In this document: positions 23,561-35,500 of the stretch, in pieces | How the letters are laid out: the number at the start of each line of letters is the position of its first letter | Position numbering within the stretch: position 1 is the stretch's first letter | Source of the DNA: Welwitschia mirabilis | Lineage: Eukaryota; Gnetophyta; Gnetopsida; Welwitschiales | Reading direction: 5' to 3' | Length of the DNA: 64,000 nt | NCBI GenBank assembly: GCA_051453625.1 | Contig: JBOZIK010000001.1 | Location: 261,961,288-262,025,287 of the forward strand | Program-made: the position numbers and the translations under genes | Notes under the pieces: generated by a model | What the model was told of the DNA's origin: nothing | Database searches by the model: none | Seen by the model: only the letters and a program-made list of their open reading frames with translations

Positions 23561-25135
23561 CTTGAAAACATTACTTACTTGACATCATTATGATTACTAC
23601 CTACTTAAGTATTACTTTATGAAGTTTTTGCATTATGTCATGAATTATTAATTAGTTAAATTTATGATTTATATCATGGGGATTTACTAGGTTTAAATTG
23701 AGAATATGTACAAAATCTTCTTAATGTTTCTAAGTTTCCATTTTCATTTTGCTTTTCTTAGTTATTTTCTTTGATATTTTAATGTAATTGCTATACCTTT
23801 TCATCACAAATTCCTAGGACTTCATCATTTAGTAATTTTCTTATTGATTTATATTTCATAAATTTTCTTTATAGGAGTTAATATTCTTTTATCAAATACC
23901 ATTTCCTTCATTTATGATGTTAAATTTTCCATCTATTATTTTTATATATTTTTGAGTTTTAATTCCTTAATTTTGTTTTTTATATTTGATGCATCTTATT
24001 TTTTAATAATTATGAGTTCATGGCATATTTTAGAATCTTTCTTATTTTGATGCATTTACCTTCTATACCATGCTTTGATTTCTTATGATTCTTAGCCATT
24101 TTCCATTTTTTGGACTTTTTGTTAACTCTTTGAGATCTCCATAATGCTATTTGAGATTATTTTGCTGATTCTTTCAATTTTTAAATCTTTTATAAATCCC
24201 TTTGCCTTGTTGTCTAGATGACATACGCAGATGATGCTCTGATATTTACTGAGGTGCATCATCTTTATGTTTCATTTTTTTTTCACTTCTTTCTAACCCT
24301 ATTTTGTGCATGGAATACTACTTCCAGACTTGTTTATTTTGCTTACTTGTATTTAATTTGCATTTTCATCATTTTTCTTTCAATGTTAATGTAACATGGG
24401 ACATATTAATTCACCTATGAGGAAGGAAGGACATCTATTTTAAGAAAAAAAAAATTAAATTTTTGAGGATTATTTTTACATTTTTATGAGACATATTTGT
24501 AATATACTTGTTTTATTTTAATCATCCATTAATTGAATGAGATGCGTTATGGATATTATTTAGTAAAACATGTACTTAACAATAGAATACTTGTAGTTTG
24601 TTTTGAATGAATGAGATAATGTTATGAATGATTATGTTTAATATGTTTTTTTCTTGTAGATTATGCTTAAACTTAAATTTTTGATTTATGAATATCATTT
24701 TTTGAGTTATTACTTTTTCAAATTATACATGCACATCATTTATCTAAGTTATCATGGTAATACATTATAATGATTATTGTGTTATCACATTCAATTTCTT
24801 TTTTTTTTTTTTATGTTTAAATGTTTTAAGTCAAGGGCTAATGCATAGCTAAGTTTTTTAATTTTATTTTTTGATGAGTATGATTATAGGTAATTAATTT
24901 TATAGATTAATTTCTAAAAGCCTATTATCCCCATTATCATTCAAATGACACACTGTATAATATCATGGTCACATTATCTACTAAGAAAAATAATTTACTT
25001 TATTTGATTTTGAGATTTGATCCTACATAATAAAATTTCTAAACTTTATTTACATATTCCTAGGTAATATTTATATTCATCAATTTGTCTCACAATTATA
25101 GTTGTTTACTAACTTTGTTAGGGAATGACATGGCT
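23561..25135. other. E2 3' internal region, noncoding
   Basis: AT-rich, T-rich on the plus strand. It contains a palindromic module at 24209-24264 (TTGTCTAGATGACATACG, then AGATGATG, then GCATCATC). A T-run lies near 24800. No gene seen. Confidence 0.5.
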
Positions 25136-25148
25136 AAGTGAGGGGCTA
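25136..25148 (+). other. E2 polypurine tract
   Basis: AAGTGAGGGGCTA immediately precedes the TG of the 3' LTR. E3 has the equivalent AGAGGGCTA. This is the plus-strand primer site for reverse transcription. Confidence 0.75.
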
Positions 25149-26399
25149 TGTTATGATGCTAAATTGTATGTTTTTGATGGGATATTTTGAGTAATTTTGT
25201 AGGACATTTAGGTAGGTTTAAGTAAAACATAATGATTATTCAGCGACAAGGAGAAAATCATAGTAATGTCTAAGTACCAGTACATTTGAAGTTATTTTGG
25301 AGTAATCCTAATACTTTATATTTTGAGGAGGAATTAATGAGCTTCAAGAACAATTTAACTTGATGAAGGAGCTTGGAGAAGCATGTCATTCCCTTCATCG
25401 TCTAGAGACAATACTAGATTACACTATTTGTAAGTTGATTAGGATGTTGACTGGACCAAAGATGCATGCTAATATGGATCCCTTTTGATATGGCATCATC
25501 TAAACCATCATTTGAATGACATTAAGTCTGACACCCTAATGCATCAAAATTCACTTAACTTATGGAATGTGTCATGTGATTTTTATCATTTATTAGGATT
25601 GTTTATGTGTCTATTAGATTTGCTATTATTAGAGTCTTTTATTGTAACAAATACCTCCTTACCGTTGACTCTAATTTTATCTTCTTTGACATCGTAAAAT
25701 TTCATGAAAAGAGATAAAAGTAAAAGAGGTCTATCTACTAGTTGTAGAGAGGAGTCTTTCTTGTTATTAGGCTATTTCTCCTTTATTAATATATTAATGC
25801 TTCTTAATAAAACATTGATTTGAATTTTAATGAAAATATTCTTTGAGTTTTATTTATTCATATGCCTACCCCTTATGATTTATGTTTATTATGAGTTTGT
25901 GAAAGTTTCATAATTGATATACATTATTAATGGTAACCTTTGTCAAGGTTGGAATAGTTAGTTTGTGATTTATATTGCATTACATTTTACATTTCATAGT
26001 CCAATCATTTCATATTTTCCATATTTTGTTTGATGAACCTGATAGCCTACATTAGTTAAGGTTAGTGATAGTTTCCTTGATTGATCTAGATTATATAGGA
26101 TTAATCTTGGTGATAGAGATTTGGTAGTCACATAAATATTACATTTAGAGTAGCTTGCATTTACATTGCACTAATGTGTTTACTTTCTTACATTGTTATT
26201 TTCATTATTAAATCATAAAAAGAAAAACATAAAAATACTTCATGAAAATCAATTCTCTAGCTTTAAGCCTATTGCCTTCATTAGATTATGACATTTAAGT
26301 TCATTCTTATCTATACTAGTCTATGTGTTTTACAATATATTTTGTAATTAATAAGATTTGATAAAGGAGGTAACATTTTCATAAATACACACTGTAATA
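25149..26399 (+). repeat. E2 3' LTR
   Basis: Starts TGTTATGATGCT and ends near ACTGTAATA, where ACA has decayed. It aligns throughout with 17108-18314. Modules at about 25397-25420 and 25494-25530. No primer site follows, as expected for a 3' LTR. Confidence 0.8.
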
Positions 26400-27199
26400 A
26401 TAATCTATAGATAAATGAGATAAAGATGTAGCTAATTATCTAATTTTTAATTTTATGACTTTCAATGAATCATTTGTTAAATGAGGTAAAGTAATTATAA
26501 AGAAAACCAAAGAAATTTCATGAGTAGTAAATATATTTTGAGTAACAAGTGTTAAAGTAAATACATCAAATAAGATATTTTAAGTACACTTTAGTTTTGT
26601 TCCAATATTTTCCCTTATATACTCATGGGTGTGATGTTTCAAATATTTGACTATATTAAGAATTTAGTATTATAGTACCTTATTCCAAAAAAATTAACAT
26701 GTTTTACATGAAAAAGTCAATGTTGCATTGTCAATGAGTGTTTATAGCTCTAATGCAACTGAATCTACCATAAATAAATCATTATAGATACATTGGTAAT
26801 AGGTTTTCATATCCCTAATTCAGTTAATTAAACATAATAATAAAGATTAAAAAATATTATAGAGAGTAAACGTTTCTTTTGATTTTTCTCTCTTTTGTTT
26901 TTAAGCACATAAAACGGTTTCATTAGCTCATTATATTAATAGAAATACAAACTTATATTGATGAATTGTTAAGAAAAAACTACAACATCAAAGTGAAAAA
27001 AACCATATTTTATTCCTTTATTTCAACTTTGATATCACAAATGAATGTAAATTTTAATAAGAAAGCTCATTTGTAAAGATGACTTACTCTTGAAAAGAAA
27101 AGATTTATCCAATCAGAATTAAAACTTTTTAAGAATGAAGAATACTCATTATTTTTTATATGAAAGGGCATTAGCCAAGATTAATAAGTCTGATGAATT
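26400..27199. other. No gene recognised
   Basis: AT-rich sequence between the E2 3' LTR and the 3' end of the Athila-type gag. It may hold the decayed protease of that element on the minus strand, but I see no D-S/T-G box. Confidence 0.4.
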
Positions 27200-29240
27200 T
27201 ATTAGATTAGATGAATCTGAAAGAAATAGATGAAGATTTACCCCATCTGAATTAAGACTTTTCAAGCTAAGAAGGCTTTACTTATAACATTTGTTATTCC
27301 CTTAGTTATGCATAAGTCCTTAAATAATTTGGCATATGAGAGGACGTTCTTAATAAATTTTAAGAGAGGAATGTTGATCTTCACTTATTTGCAAATCTTA
27401 AGGAATTCTTAATTTTTATTTATTAGGTTGTCTTTTATAAGTTATTAAGGAAATAATAGAGGATCTTTATAAAGTAAAATGTGTCCCTTAAGTTTTTTCT
27501 CTACTTCCTTCTCTTTAGTGGTCCAATTAATTGAAACTTTATTCTCAAGTGGTTAATTTTTCTCTACCTCTTGGTTGATTTTCTTTTCACTTCTAAGATG
27601 TATGACTTTGTTTTAAGTAATTTGATTTTTCTCTTCCTTTTCTATAATCTTGATACCTCAAGGATTAGGTTTAGAAGTGATGGAAATATTTCCTTTATCT
27701 TTTTGATTAAGTACATAAAGTTAGTATGTGATAGTTTTATTTAAATGTTGCACATTTTATTCTAATCTTTAGAGTGTGAATGAAGTGCTTTTATTGGTTT
27801 AATATTATTAGCTATTAATTTTAGTTTGGAATTTCATGAAATTCTTAAGTAGCTTCCAAGGAATTTAAAAATGAAGGTACATTATTCAAACATAACAAAT
27901 AATAATTAAAAGATGAAGGATAAAAATTAGAAGATGATGAAGGATATGCATTTATATGTTGGTTTGTATGTGCTTGATTATTATCTTATCTTATCTCCAT
28001 GCTAACTATGGATTATTTCTTCATAAAAGGTTGTATATATTAGTGAAAGGATTGTTTACTATTTGGTTTTACCAATTTGATCCTATAATGTTAACTTGCT
28101 CCTTGATTACATCTTGGAACATAGGGATGAAAGGGTATTTATTAGTCTCATGTGTATCTACATAACATATAGAACATTTAGTTTTTACAACTATGAGCTT
28201 AGGATAAGTACTAAGTAATTCTATTTTTTTAAATCTTATCTAATTTTTTTTTTACCTCTAAATTTTTAGGATCCTTAAAGATTATAGTGGATTTCATGGC
28301 GTGATGAGATTTCAAAGGCTTACTAGTATTTTTCCCATTTTTTGTTTTTTTAAAAATGGTATCCAAAAATTTTCACACTCAACTATTACAAAGTCAAGGA
28401 AACTTCCTCTACACATCATTTCTACAATTTTCTTATGATTAGAGGAAAGTACTTCATAAAAAAAGCTTATAATTTATCTACGTTCATAACCATGTTTAGG
28501 GTATTTAAGTAAGAGTTCTTTGAATCTCTTAATTTTAATGCTTTTTAATTAAAATATTATCTCTCTTCTAAAAGCATTAATTTTATGACGAAATTTTTTT
28601 AATTATACATCAATTTAAGTTTATCTAAGCTTTTATAGACATAGGCTTTAATGTGCATAATTCAAACTTAGATTTTTCTTTAATGAAGAAGAAAACTAGG
28701 ATTAACCTAAATGCATTTGAAGTGTTGGAATTTCATGGAATAATGGATAAAATAAATTCAAAATCCTTAATATTGAGGTATGAATATTTAGAATCTAAAC
28801 CATGAAAATCAAGTAAAAGTTAAATCATAGCTGGTTTAAAGCCTATCCTATGAGAATTATGAGATTAAATGATACATGAAGGAGATCTAGAAATTGAGGC
28901 TAGGTTATTGGTTGAAAGAAAGATTTAAATAAAAATTGGATTGATAGTAAAATTGATGATTTTAAAATAAATAATTATGGTTTTGGGCATCTAACTAATT
29001 ATTTTAATTCATGTTATTAGGATCATCATATGGTATTTCTCTTGATATAAGTTTTGTAAAGTCTTTACCTCTATTTTTGGTGCTAGAGTCCATTTTTGGA
29101 TTAGGAGAGATTTGATGAAGTCCACTGTTAGGTATATAATGCCAATTCATGTGATATTTTAGAATATCAAAGATTTTCATAATGTTATAGAATTCAAAAG
29201 AATTAGAAACATAAGTTGAACAAAGTTTTATGTAAAGCAC
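27200..29240 (-). pseudogene. gag: Athila/Tat-type Ty3/gypsy gag relic
   Basis: Capsid gene of a second gypsy lineage. Minus-strand landmarks in order: PNPKMDSSTKNRGKDFTKLI (about 29145-29085), GFKPAMIxLLLDFHGLDS (near 28855), NAFRREI (near 28590), RFKELLLKYPKHGYERR (28545-28490), FFYEVL, VEMMCRGSFLD (near 28430-28400), zinc knuckle CSICYVDTHETNKYP (28180-28130, last Cys now Tyr), NPFTNIYN (near 28050), KVIHLRSEKKINQEVEK (near 27600, the LRSGK box), and INIPLLKFIKNVLSYAKLFK followed by KDLC (27370-27300). All are hallmark segments of Athila/Tat gag in the usual order. Stops and several frameshifts are present; the C-to-Y change breaks the knuckle. Its 5' leader and LTR should lie to the right, where E3 begins. 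Confidence 0.85.
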
Positions 29241-30089
29241 TAGTCAAAAGAGAGAAACTAATGTAAGAAAATTATGGGATTAAAAAAAAGAAGAAAAAGA
29301 AAAGGATTAAGGTAATAAGTAAGTGAAAAAATAGGAAAACAAGATGATATATAAAATTGTATGCGAAAACATAAAATGAAATAAAATACAATGCAAAGCA
29401 ATGAAAGAAATGACAATGTAGTACTAAAAGTAAAAATGAAATAGAAAAATAAAAATAAAATAGAAATAAATTAGGCTTCTTTAATGTCTTTGATGTCTTC
29501 AAAACCTATGAAAATAGAAAAAAATAAAGAGATGAAAATAAATGAGAAGAAAATATAAAAACCTTACACAAATATTTTATCCTTCAATGAAAGTGGAAAC
29601 GATATTATAGGAAAATAGTAAAACTAAATGAAAAATTGCAAGCAAAGAAAAAAGACCAATTTGGATTCCATCAGAGATGGACTACTTACTAGAGAGGTAT
29701 TAAAATAGAAATTAGTAAATGAAAGCTACTAAAATGTAAATGAAAACAAGGAAAAACAAGGGAACTAGAATGGATTAGAATAAGAGAAAATAAAGGGAAA
29801 TAAAGAAAAAGAATAGAAATGGAAATGATAGAAATGAAAATAACTATACATGCCTCAATATAGTTATCATGTCATTAATCCCTAATAATGAAACCAAAAA
29901 AATGTTTATGGAGAAACATGACTATGCTTGCATTTATATTTATGTATGGTAATTTCAAGATTACTTTAGGAATATAAATCTTGCATGGTTAAATCTAAAT
30001 TTTACCAATAATAAATAGGAATTCCATATATTTTCTTCTTTAAATATTTTTCATATTATTATTATGGAACTTTTCTTAATAATTCACTT
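29241..30089 (-). other. Leader of the Athila-type element, A-rich
   Basis: A-rich plus strand with words such as AAAATGAAATA (29280-29500). The minus frame at 29272-29502 is low-complexity Phe/Leu and not credible. It includes the repeat shared with 4741-4870 (29925-30015). It ends at the E3 LTR edge, suggesting E3 inserted here or just beyond this element's end. Confidence 0.4.
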
Positions 30090-31501
30090 TATTGTGGTGT
30101 ATATTTATGAAATTGTTACATTTGTAAGTAAATCCTATTAATCACAAATATTTACACAAACCAAATACTAGTGTAGATGAGACTTAATCCAAATGTTAGC
30201 ATTTGTTGAAGGCAATAGGATTAAAGTTAGGGAATTTATTTAAGCAATGTATTTTTGTATTTTTCTATTTAAGTAAAATTAAAATAAATAATAATGCAAA
30301 AAACCAATGCAAGATAAACACTAATGAAATGCTTATAATGAAATGAAAATGAAAAATACTCCAAGTAAAATATCTATTCAACTACTAACCACTATCATTA
30401 AGACCAGCCCTTAAAAATCTAAATCAATCAAGGAAAACTATTACTAGTTCTTAACCAACATAAGCTATAAGGTACATCAAATAGAATATAATGAGATGTA
30501 ACTATTATGCTATGAAATGCAAAATTAAATTTANNNNNNNNNNNNNNNNNNNNNNNNNNNNNNNNNNNNNNNNNNNNNNNNNNNNNNNNNNNNNNNNNNN
30601 NNNNNNNNNNNNNNNNNNNNNNNNNNNNNNNNNCCAACATAACTATAAGGTACATCAAATAGAATATAATGAGATGTAACTATTATACTATGAAATGCAA
30701 AATTAAATTTAGTACAAGAACTAAACTAACAATTTCAACCTTAAAAAAGATCGTCATTCATGATCTATATTAGCTATGAAAATGTCACAAAATCATAACC
30801 AATATAAACCATAAGGGAGATTCACATAATAAAACTAAAATAAAATTTTCATTAATGTCACACCAACATCCCATTACAAAGTAGTAGTACCTCAATGAAG
30901 GAGACATACTCCAATAACAAGAAAGACTTCTCCTAGCAATAATGGATGGGGCTCCTACCATTTAATCTTATGTTAAAAGGTTTTCAATTGTAAAGGTAAA
31001 TAAGTAACATTCTAATAATAAAAGACCTAACAACTAGTCAAGATCTTAGCAGTGTCAAAGATGGATGCATGATACATTTGTTAAGTTAAGTTTGATGCAT
31101 TAGTGTAAAAATAGGTGTAGTATCATCTTGTCTCTCATTCAAATGATGATGGAGATGATGCCACATTAGAAGAAATTCATATTAATGTCTAGCTTAGTTT
31201 AGTCAACATCCTTGTTAGATTTCTTATGTAGTAATCTATAATAGTCATCTAGATGATTAAGGGGATGATGGGCTTTTCAATTCTTCTATTAAGTTAAATT
31301 AGCCTCATAAATTATTAACTCCTCCTTAAAATGCTAAGTATTATAGTTTATCTAAAATTCCTCCAAATGTACTAATAATTTCATGTTTTCTTGTTATTTG
31401 TTTGGCTCTTAGTAACCATTAATTTGTACTTAAACCTATCTAAATATCCTATAAAAAACTTAAAATAACATATAAAATACATATAGTTTGGTATCACAAC
31501 A
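30090..31501 (-). repeat. E3 3' LTR
   Basis: The minus strand starts TGTTGTGATACC (31501) and ends near CACCACAATA (30090), the terminal CA now TA. Modules at 31119-31164 and 31242-31270 (AGTCATCTAGATGATTAAGG). Gap 30534-30633 is flanked by a repeated stretch of about 79 bases (30455-30533 and 30634-30711), so real length is about 1.2 kb. Confidence 0.8.
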
Positions 31502-31511
31502 TAGCCCTCTA
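31502..31511 (-). other. E3 polypurine tract
   Basis: The minus strand reads TAGAGGGCTA directly before the TG of the 3' LTR, matching E2's GTGAGGGGCTA. Confidence 0.7.
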
Positions 31512-33639
31512 TTTAGCCTTATAAGTCCATGTAAAAGTAGGTTAATAACTACAATTGTGAGTCAAATTAACTAAGATAAATGTTAACTAGGAAAATATCA
31601 GTTAAGATTAGAAAATCTCATGATGTAGAATAAAATGTTGTAATATTATAAATTGGATGTTTTACCTTTACTATAATCTTTTATGTAGTCTAGATAAAAG
31701 AGGGGATGATAAGCTTTAAAAATTGGACTTGAAAAATCAATTGTCTGTGAACATGCTCATCAGAAAAAAAAATTAGAGATCATGAAAAATTATGTGAGCC
31801 TCATACTTAAAATGTATAGCACATTAAAAAATAAAAATCAAAAAAGTCATCAAAAGATAAAATTATAATAACTCTAATAAATGATGTTCATATTTAATAA
31901 AGAAAGAATGATAAATTAATAATGTTATATATTTGTCTTTGAGCTTTAAAATATAATCCATAAAAAAGGTAAATATCTAATCAATAATTTAAGACATCAC
32001 TCCCTTCATGATGCTATAGTAAAGTCTACATGAGAGCTCATAGGTAGAAGCGGAAAAGGAGGATGCTCTTCTTCATTTATAAACTACATATTGAGAGCCT
32101 GCTAAAATGGTATATGTAGAGGCCAACTAAAAAATACCCATAAAGCATATCATAAAAATAATATAAAATTATAATTAGACTAGTACATCACATGANNNNN
32201 NNNNNNNNNNNNNNNNNNNNNNNNNNNNNNNNNNNNNNNNNNNNNNNNNNNNNNNNNNNNNNNNNNNNNNNNNNNNNNNNNNNNNNNNNNNNNNNNNNNN
32301 NNNNNNNNNNNNNNNNNNNNNNNNNNNNNNNNNNNNNNNNNNNNNNNNNNNNNNNNNNNNNNNNNNNNNNNNNNNNNNNNNNNNNNNNNNNNNNNNNNNN
32401 NNNNNNNNNNNNNNNNNNNNNNNNNNNNNNNNNNNNNNNNNNNNNNNNNNNNNNNNNNNNNNNNNNNNNNNNNNNNNNNNNNNNNNNNNNNNNNNNNNNN
32501 NNNNNNNNNNNNNNNNNNNNNNNNNNNNNNNNNNNNNNNNNNNNNNNNNNNNNNNNNNNNNNNNNNNNNNNNNNNNNNNNNNNNNNNNNNNNNNNNNNNN
32601 NNNNNNNNNNNNNNNNNNNNNNNNNNNNNNNNNNNNNNNNNNNNNNNNNNNNNNNNNNNNNNNNNNNNNNNNNNNNNNNNNNNNNNNNNNNNNNNNNNNN
32701 NNNNNNNNNNNNNNNNNNNNNNNNNNNNNNNNNNNNNNNNNNNNNNNNNNNNNNNNNNNNNNNNNNNNNNNNNNNNNNNNNNNNNNNNNNNNNNNNNNNN
32801 NNNNNNNNNNNNNNNNNNNNNNNNNNNNNNNNNNNNNNTCCCTATAAATAGAATCTTTTCTAAAAAACATTGAAAAATATGTTATGATCTCCTTCACATA
32901 TGATTCAATACTTCTTGTATTGCATTAACAATAGAAGAAAATGATGAGATTGTATTTTAAGTGTCATCCACCTATGTCATTTAAACAACTAAGCAGATGA
33001 TAGGCCTTTAAAAAAATTAGAAAAATTAAAGTTTAAGTAAAGAAAATTAGTTAGGAAGAGTAATAGGAAATCCTTAAAAAAACTATGATGAAGTATAAAA
33101 AAAGGAAAAAGATAAGAATCATGATGAATAAAGCATGATAGAGAGGAGAACTCAAATAAAAGAATGAAGTATTATGATAAAGAAATGAAAATGCACCAAC
33201 TAGGAATAAGTGATGCAAAATAAAATTAGCAAATGTGTTCAAACACAAAATTATTATAGGATATCAAGTAAATGTGTCGAAACTCAAAAAAATTCTAAAA
33301 GAATAAATGTGAAAATTTATCATTTAATAACATTGTCTATCTAAATTCTAAAAAGAAGGTCAACTATTATGGATAAATAAGAAATAGTATCATTGAAAAC
33401 AAAAACAACAACAAAACTACTAAATTATTAAGTCCTATGTAATGTGATAAAAACATATGAAAATAACTTTGAAATACCAAGTAAAATAACTAAGAAAAAG
33501 AAAATGAAAATAGACAACTAGAAACATGAAGAAGATATTGTACCTACCCTAAGTTCTAACCTAATAAACCCCTTTGATAGAAATCATAAAATCACGTGAT
33601 TAATAATGCAGGATATAATGTAAAAAACCTCATAAAGTA
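31512..33639 (-). other. E3 3' internal region, noncoding, with 643-N gap
   Basis: AT-rich. Palindromic module at about 32965-33002 (GTCATCCACCTATGTCAT, then AGCAGATGAT), in the position equivalent to 24211 in E2. The N gap is 32196-32838. The minus frame at 33051-33248 is hydrophobic low-complexity and not convincing. Confidence 0.5.
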
Positions 33640-34030
33640 CCACTTGATAAGTAGTGATTATGATGATGTCCAGTATATCTAATCTTTTTAATCAATGAAT
33701 AATAAAATCAAAAACTACTTTGAAACATACTCGCCTACTTACATCCTAAGACACACTTAAATCCTCAAAAGTAAAATGAGCATGGGGGATTACTAAATGC
33801 ACTAAGAGTCTAATAAATATGAAATACCTCTGCTGACATCAAGAACATTACTAATTCCATAACATTAAAGTATTTATTACTAATCCCTGATGAGAGGAGT
33901 CCAAGCACAATCAGTGGAGGAAGGACATGTAAAACATAACCAACTAATCCCCAGAGGAGTACCCATAGCTACTAACATTGCTAAAGATCCTTCTTAGGAA
34001 AATTTAAACCAGTGTAAAAGAACATTATAT
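33640..34030 (-). pseudogene. ORF3 relic of E3
   Basis: Colinear with 23190-23560 of E2 on the opposite strand, for example GGATCTTTAGCAATGTTAG here against GGATCTATGGTAGTATTGG there. One minus frame stays readable for about 100 codons with SSYGYSSGD, LVMFYMSFLH, LVIPHAHFTFEDLSVS and VSRRVCFKVVFDFII. Stops occur at what look like former Trp or Gln codons. Function unknown; comparison with E2 is the only support. Confidence 0.4.
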
Positions 34031-34130
34031 GATAATCATGTATTTAGCACATAAACAATAGATCATGATAATTATTATTCTTTTCTATTTTTCCTCTTAC
34101 TCTTTCTTCCCTCTTCTCTTTTTCTTTATA

Positions 34131-34132
<2 letters not shown>

Positions 34133-34203
<71 letters not shown>
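34133..34203. repeat. (TC)n microsatellite
   Basis: Uninterrupted TC dinucleotide run of about 70 bases that ends at a 182-N gap (34204-34385), so its real length is unknown and it probably caused the assembly break. The apparent Leu-Ser or Arg-Glu frames over it are artefacts. Confidence 0.95.
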
Positions 34204-34619
34204 NNNNNNNNNNNNNNNNNNNNNNNNNNNNNNNNNNNNNNNNNNNNNNNNNNNNNNNNNNNNNNNNNNNNNNNNNNNNNNNNNNNNNNNNNNNNNNNNN
34301 NNNNNNNNNNNNNNNNNNNNNNNNNNNNNNNNNNNNNNNNNNNNNNNNNNNNNNNNNNNNNNNNNNNNNNNNNNNNNNNNNNNNNATGAATGTCTTAATA
34401 TTAGATGAATTCAATATTATCACTTTGAAATGTCCAAGTAAAAGATTACTAGTTATGATGACTTCATAGAATAAAACATAGATCAAGTTAAATATGTTCA
34501 AATGATAGCATTACATCCACCAAAGAAATCCACTAAGGAATAATTCAAATAATGGTAGGGGAAAGTCCTCTTCATGGAGGGAAACTAATAAGACAATTGC
34601 TTCTATCATGTTTGAAGTT

Positions 34620-35322
34620 TAATCGATACGTGTTTCATATAGTTTCAAACTTTATCCACTAACTTTCTAAAATCACCAATTTTCAAATTTAAAATCTCAA
34701 CTAAGCCCTTAGAATGTAATTTCTCTAAAGAATAAGAACTAGACCATGTGACAAACAATTAATAAATTATAAAGGATACATATGCAATTTTTAGAGGTAT
34801 CAATTCGTAGTACATAACATACCAATATAACATTTTTAACTTCATAAAATCCTTTATAACATAAGAGATAAAGAGTTCATATAAGTTTTAAAAGAATAAT
34901 CTTATATCAAACTCATGGTATGAATAACTTCAAATATCAAAATATTGATATTAAGAATGAAATAGCTTAATGGTATTATTAAGAATCTAAAAATTTTGAG
35001 AAAGCTTCTTAGGATGAATTATTAGTGTAGGTTTAACATACTCAAGAGGATTTCTAGGTTTCAACTTTAGTCATGGATTATTAAGAAGATAACGTTTTTC
35101 AAAATTTTAAAGTTCAAGATATCCCAAGTCATACTTTTGAAAAGAATTATCATTCATGACATAAGCTAAAATGGGCTTAGTAGAAGAGGAAGGTTGTCTC
35201 TTGAATATCTTTAAGAGAATGGAATGAAAAATCATAGGAAGATTCTTTAAGTTAAATTATTGCATTGAAAATAATAGATCTAGTTTTTGTCAAGTCCAGT
35301 TAAAATTCCATGGGTTATTCAT
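34620..35322 (-). pseudogene. ORF2 of E3: unassigned frame ending like integrase C-terminus
   Basis: From an ATG at 35322-35320 the minus strand keeps one frame for about 234 codons with stops but no frameshift. Landmarks are MNNPWNFNWT, KYDLGYLEL, YVKPTLIIHPKKLSQNF, LFHS-stop-YQYFD, EFDIRLFF, YELFISYVIKDFMKLKM, then SYSLEKLHSKGLVEILNLKI. The order and spacing equal E2 ORF2. Three stops sit at the same aligned positions as in E2: the TGA after NWT in E3 and NQN in E2, the TAA after the FSMQ/FPML segment, and the TAA after LFHS. This suggests the source copy was already interrupted, or that the same methylated sites mutated twice. No catalytic motif recognised. Confidence 0.6.
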
Positions 35323-35500
35323 TATTCCTTCTCTCCTTATTGTTTTATTTATCTTTATTTTATTAAATACTTTCTATACTTTTCTTATCAATAAGTGAAT
35401 TCTTCTTTTCTTCATTATATGTATTATTAATTTATTCATTTTTTATTTTTTTCTACTATTGTCTGGATGTGTCATCTAGATAACTGAATAGGATGAAGCC
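35323..35500 (-). other. E3 spacer between protease and ORF2
   Basis: T-rich on the plus strand, with a palindromic module at 35456-35498 (GTCTGGATGTGTCATCTAGA). E2 has a module in the equivalent place (about 21735-21775). It separates the gag-pro frame from ORF2 in both copies. Confidence 0.5.

Larger units (their letters stand above)
17108..26399 (+). mobile_element. E2: full-length Ty3/gypsy-type element lacking RT
   Basis: Two related LTRs (17108-18314 and 25149-26399) enclose a tRNA-Asp-type primer site, leader, gag, protease, ORF2, ORF3 and a polypurine tract. About 6.8 kb lies between the LTRs. In the aligned 62-base block 17988-18049 versus 26067-26128 I count nine differences, eight of them transitions, so the insertion is old. 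No convincing target-site duplication remains (GCAAC before, ATAAT after). The protease-to-integrase-end distance is only about 1.6 kb including one 100-N gap, so RT and RNase H appear to be missing. Confidence 0.8.

Noticed and set aside
34065-34203. Leu-Ser or Arg-Glu repeat protein
   Set aside because: It is the (TC)n microsatellite read as protein.
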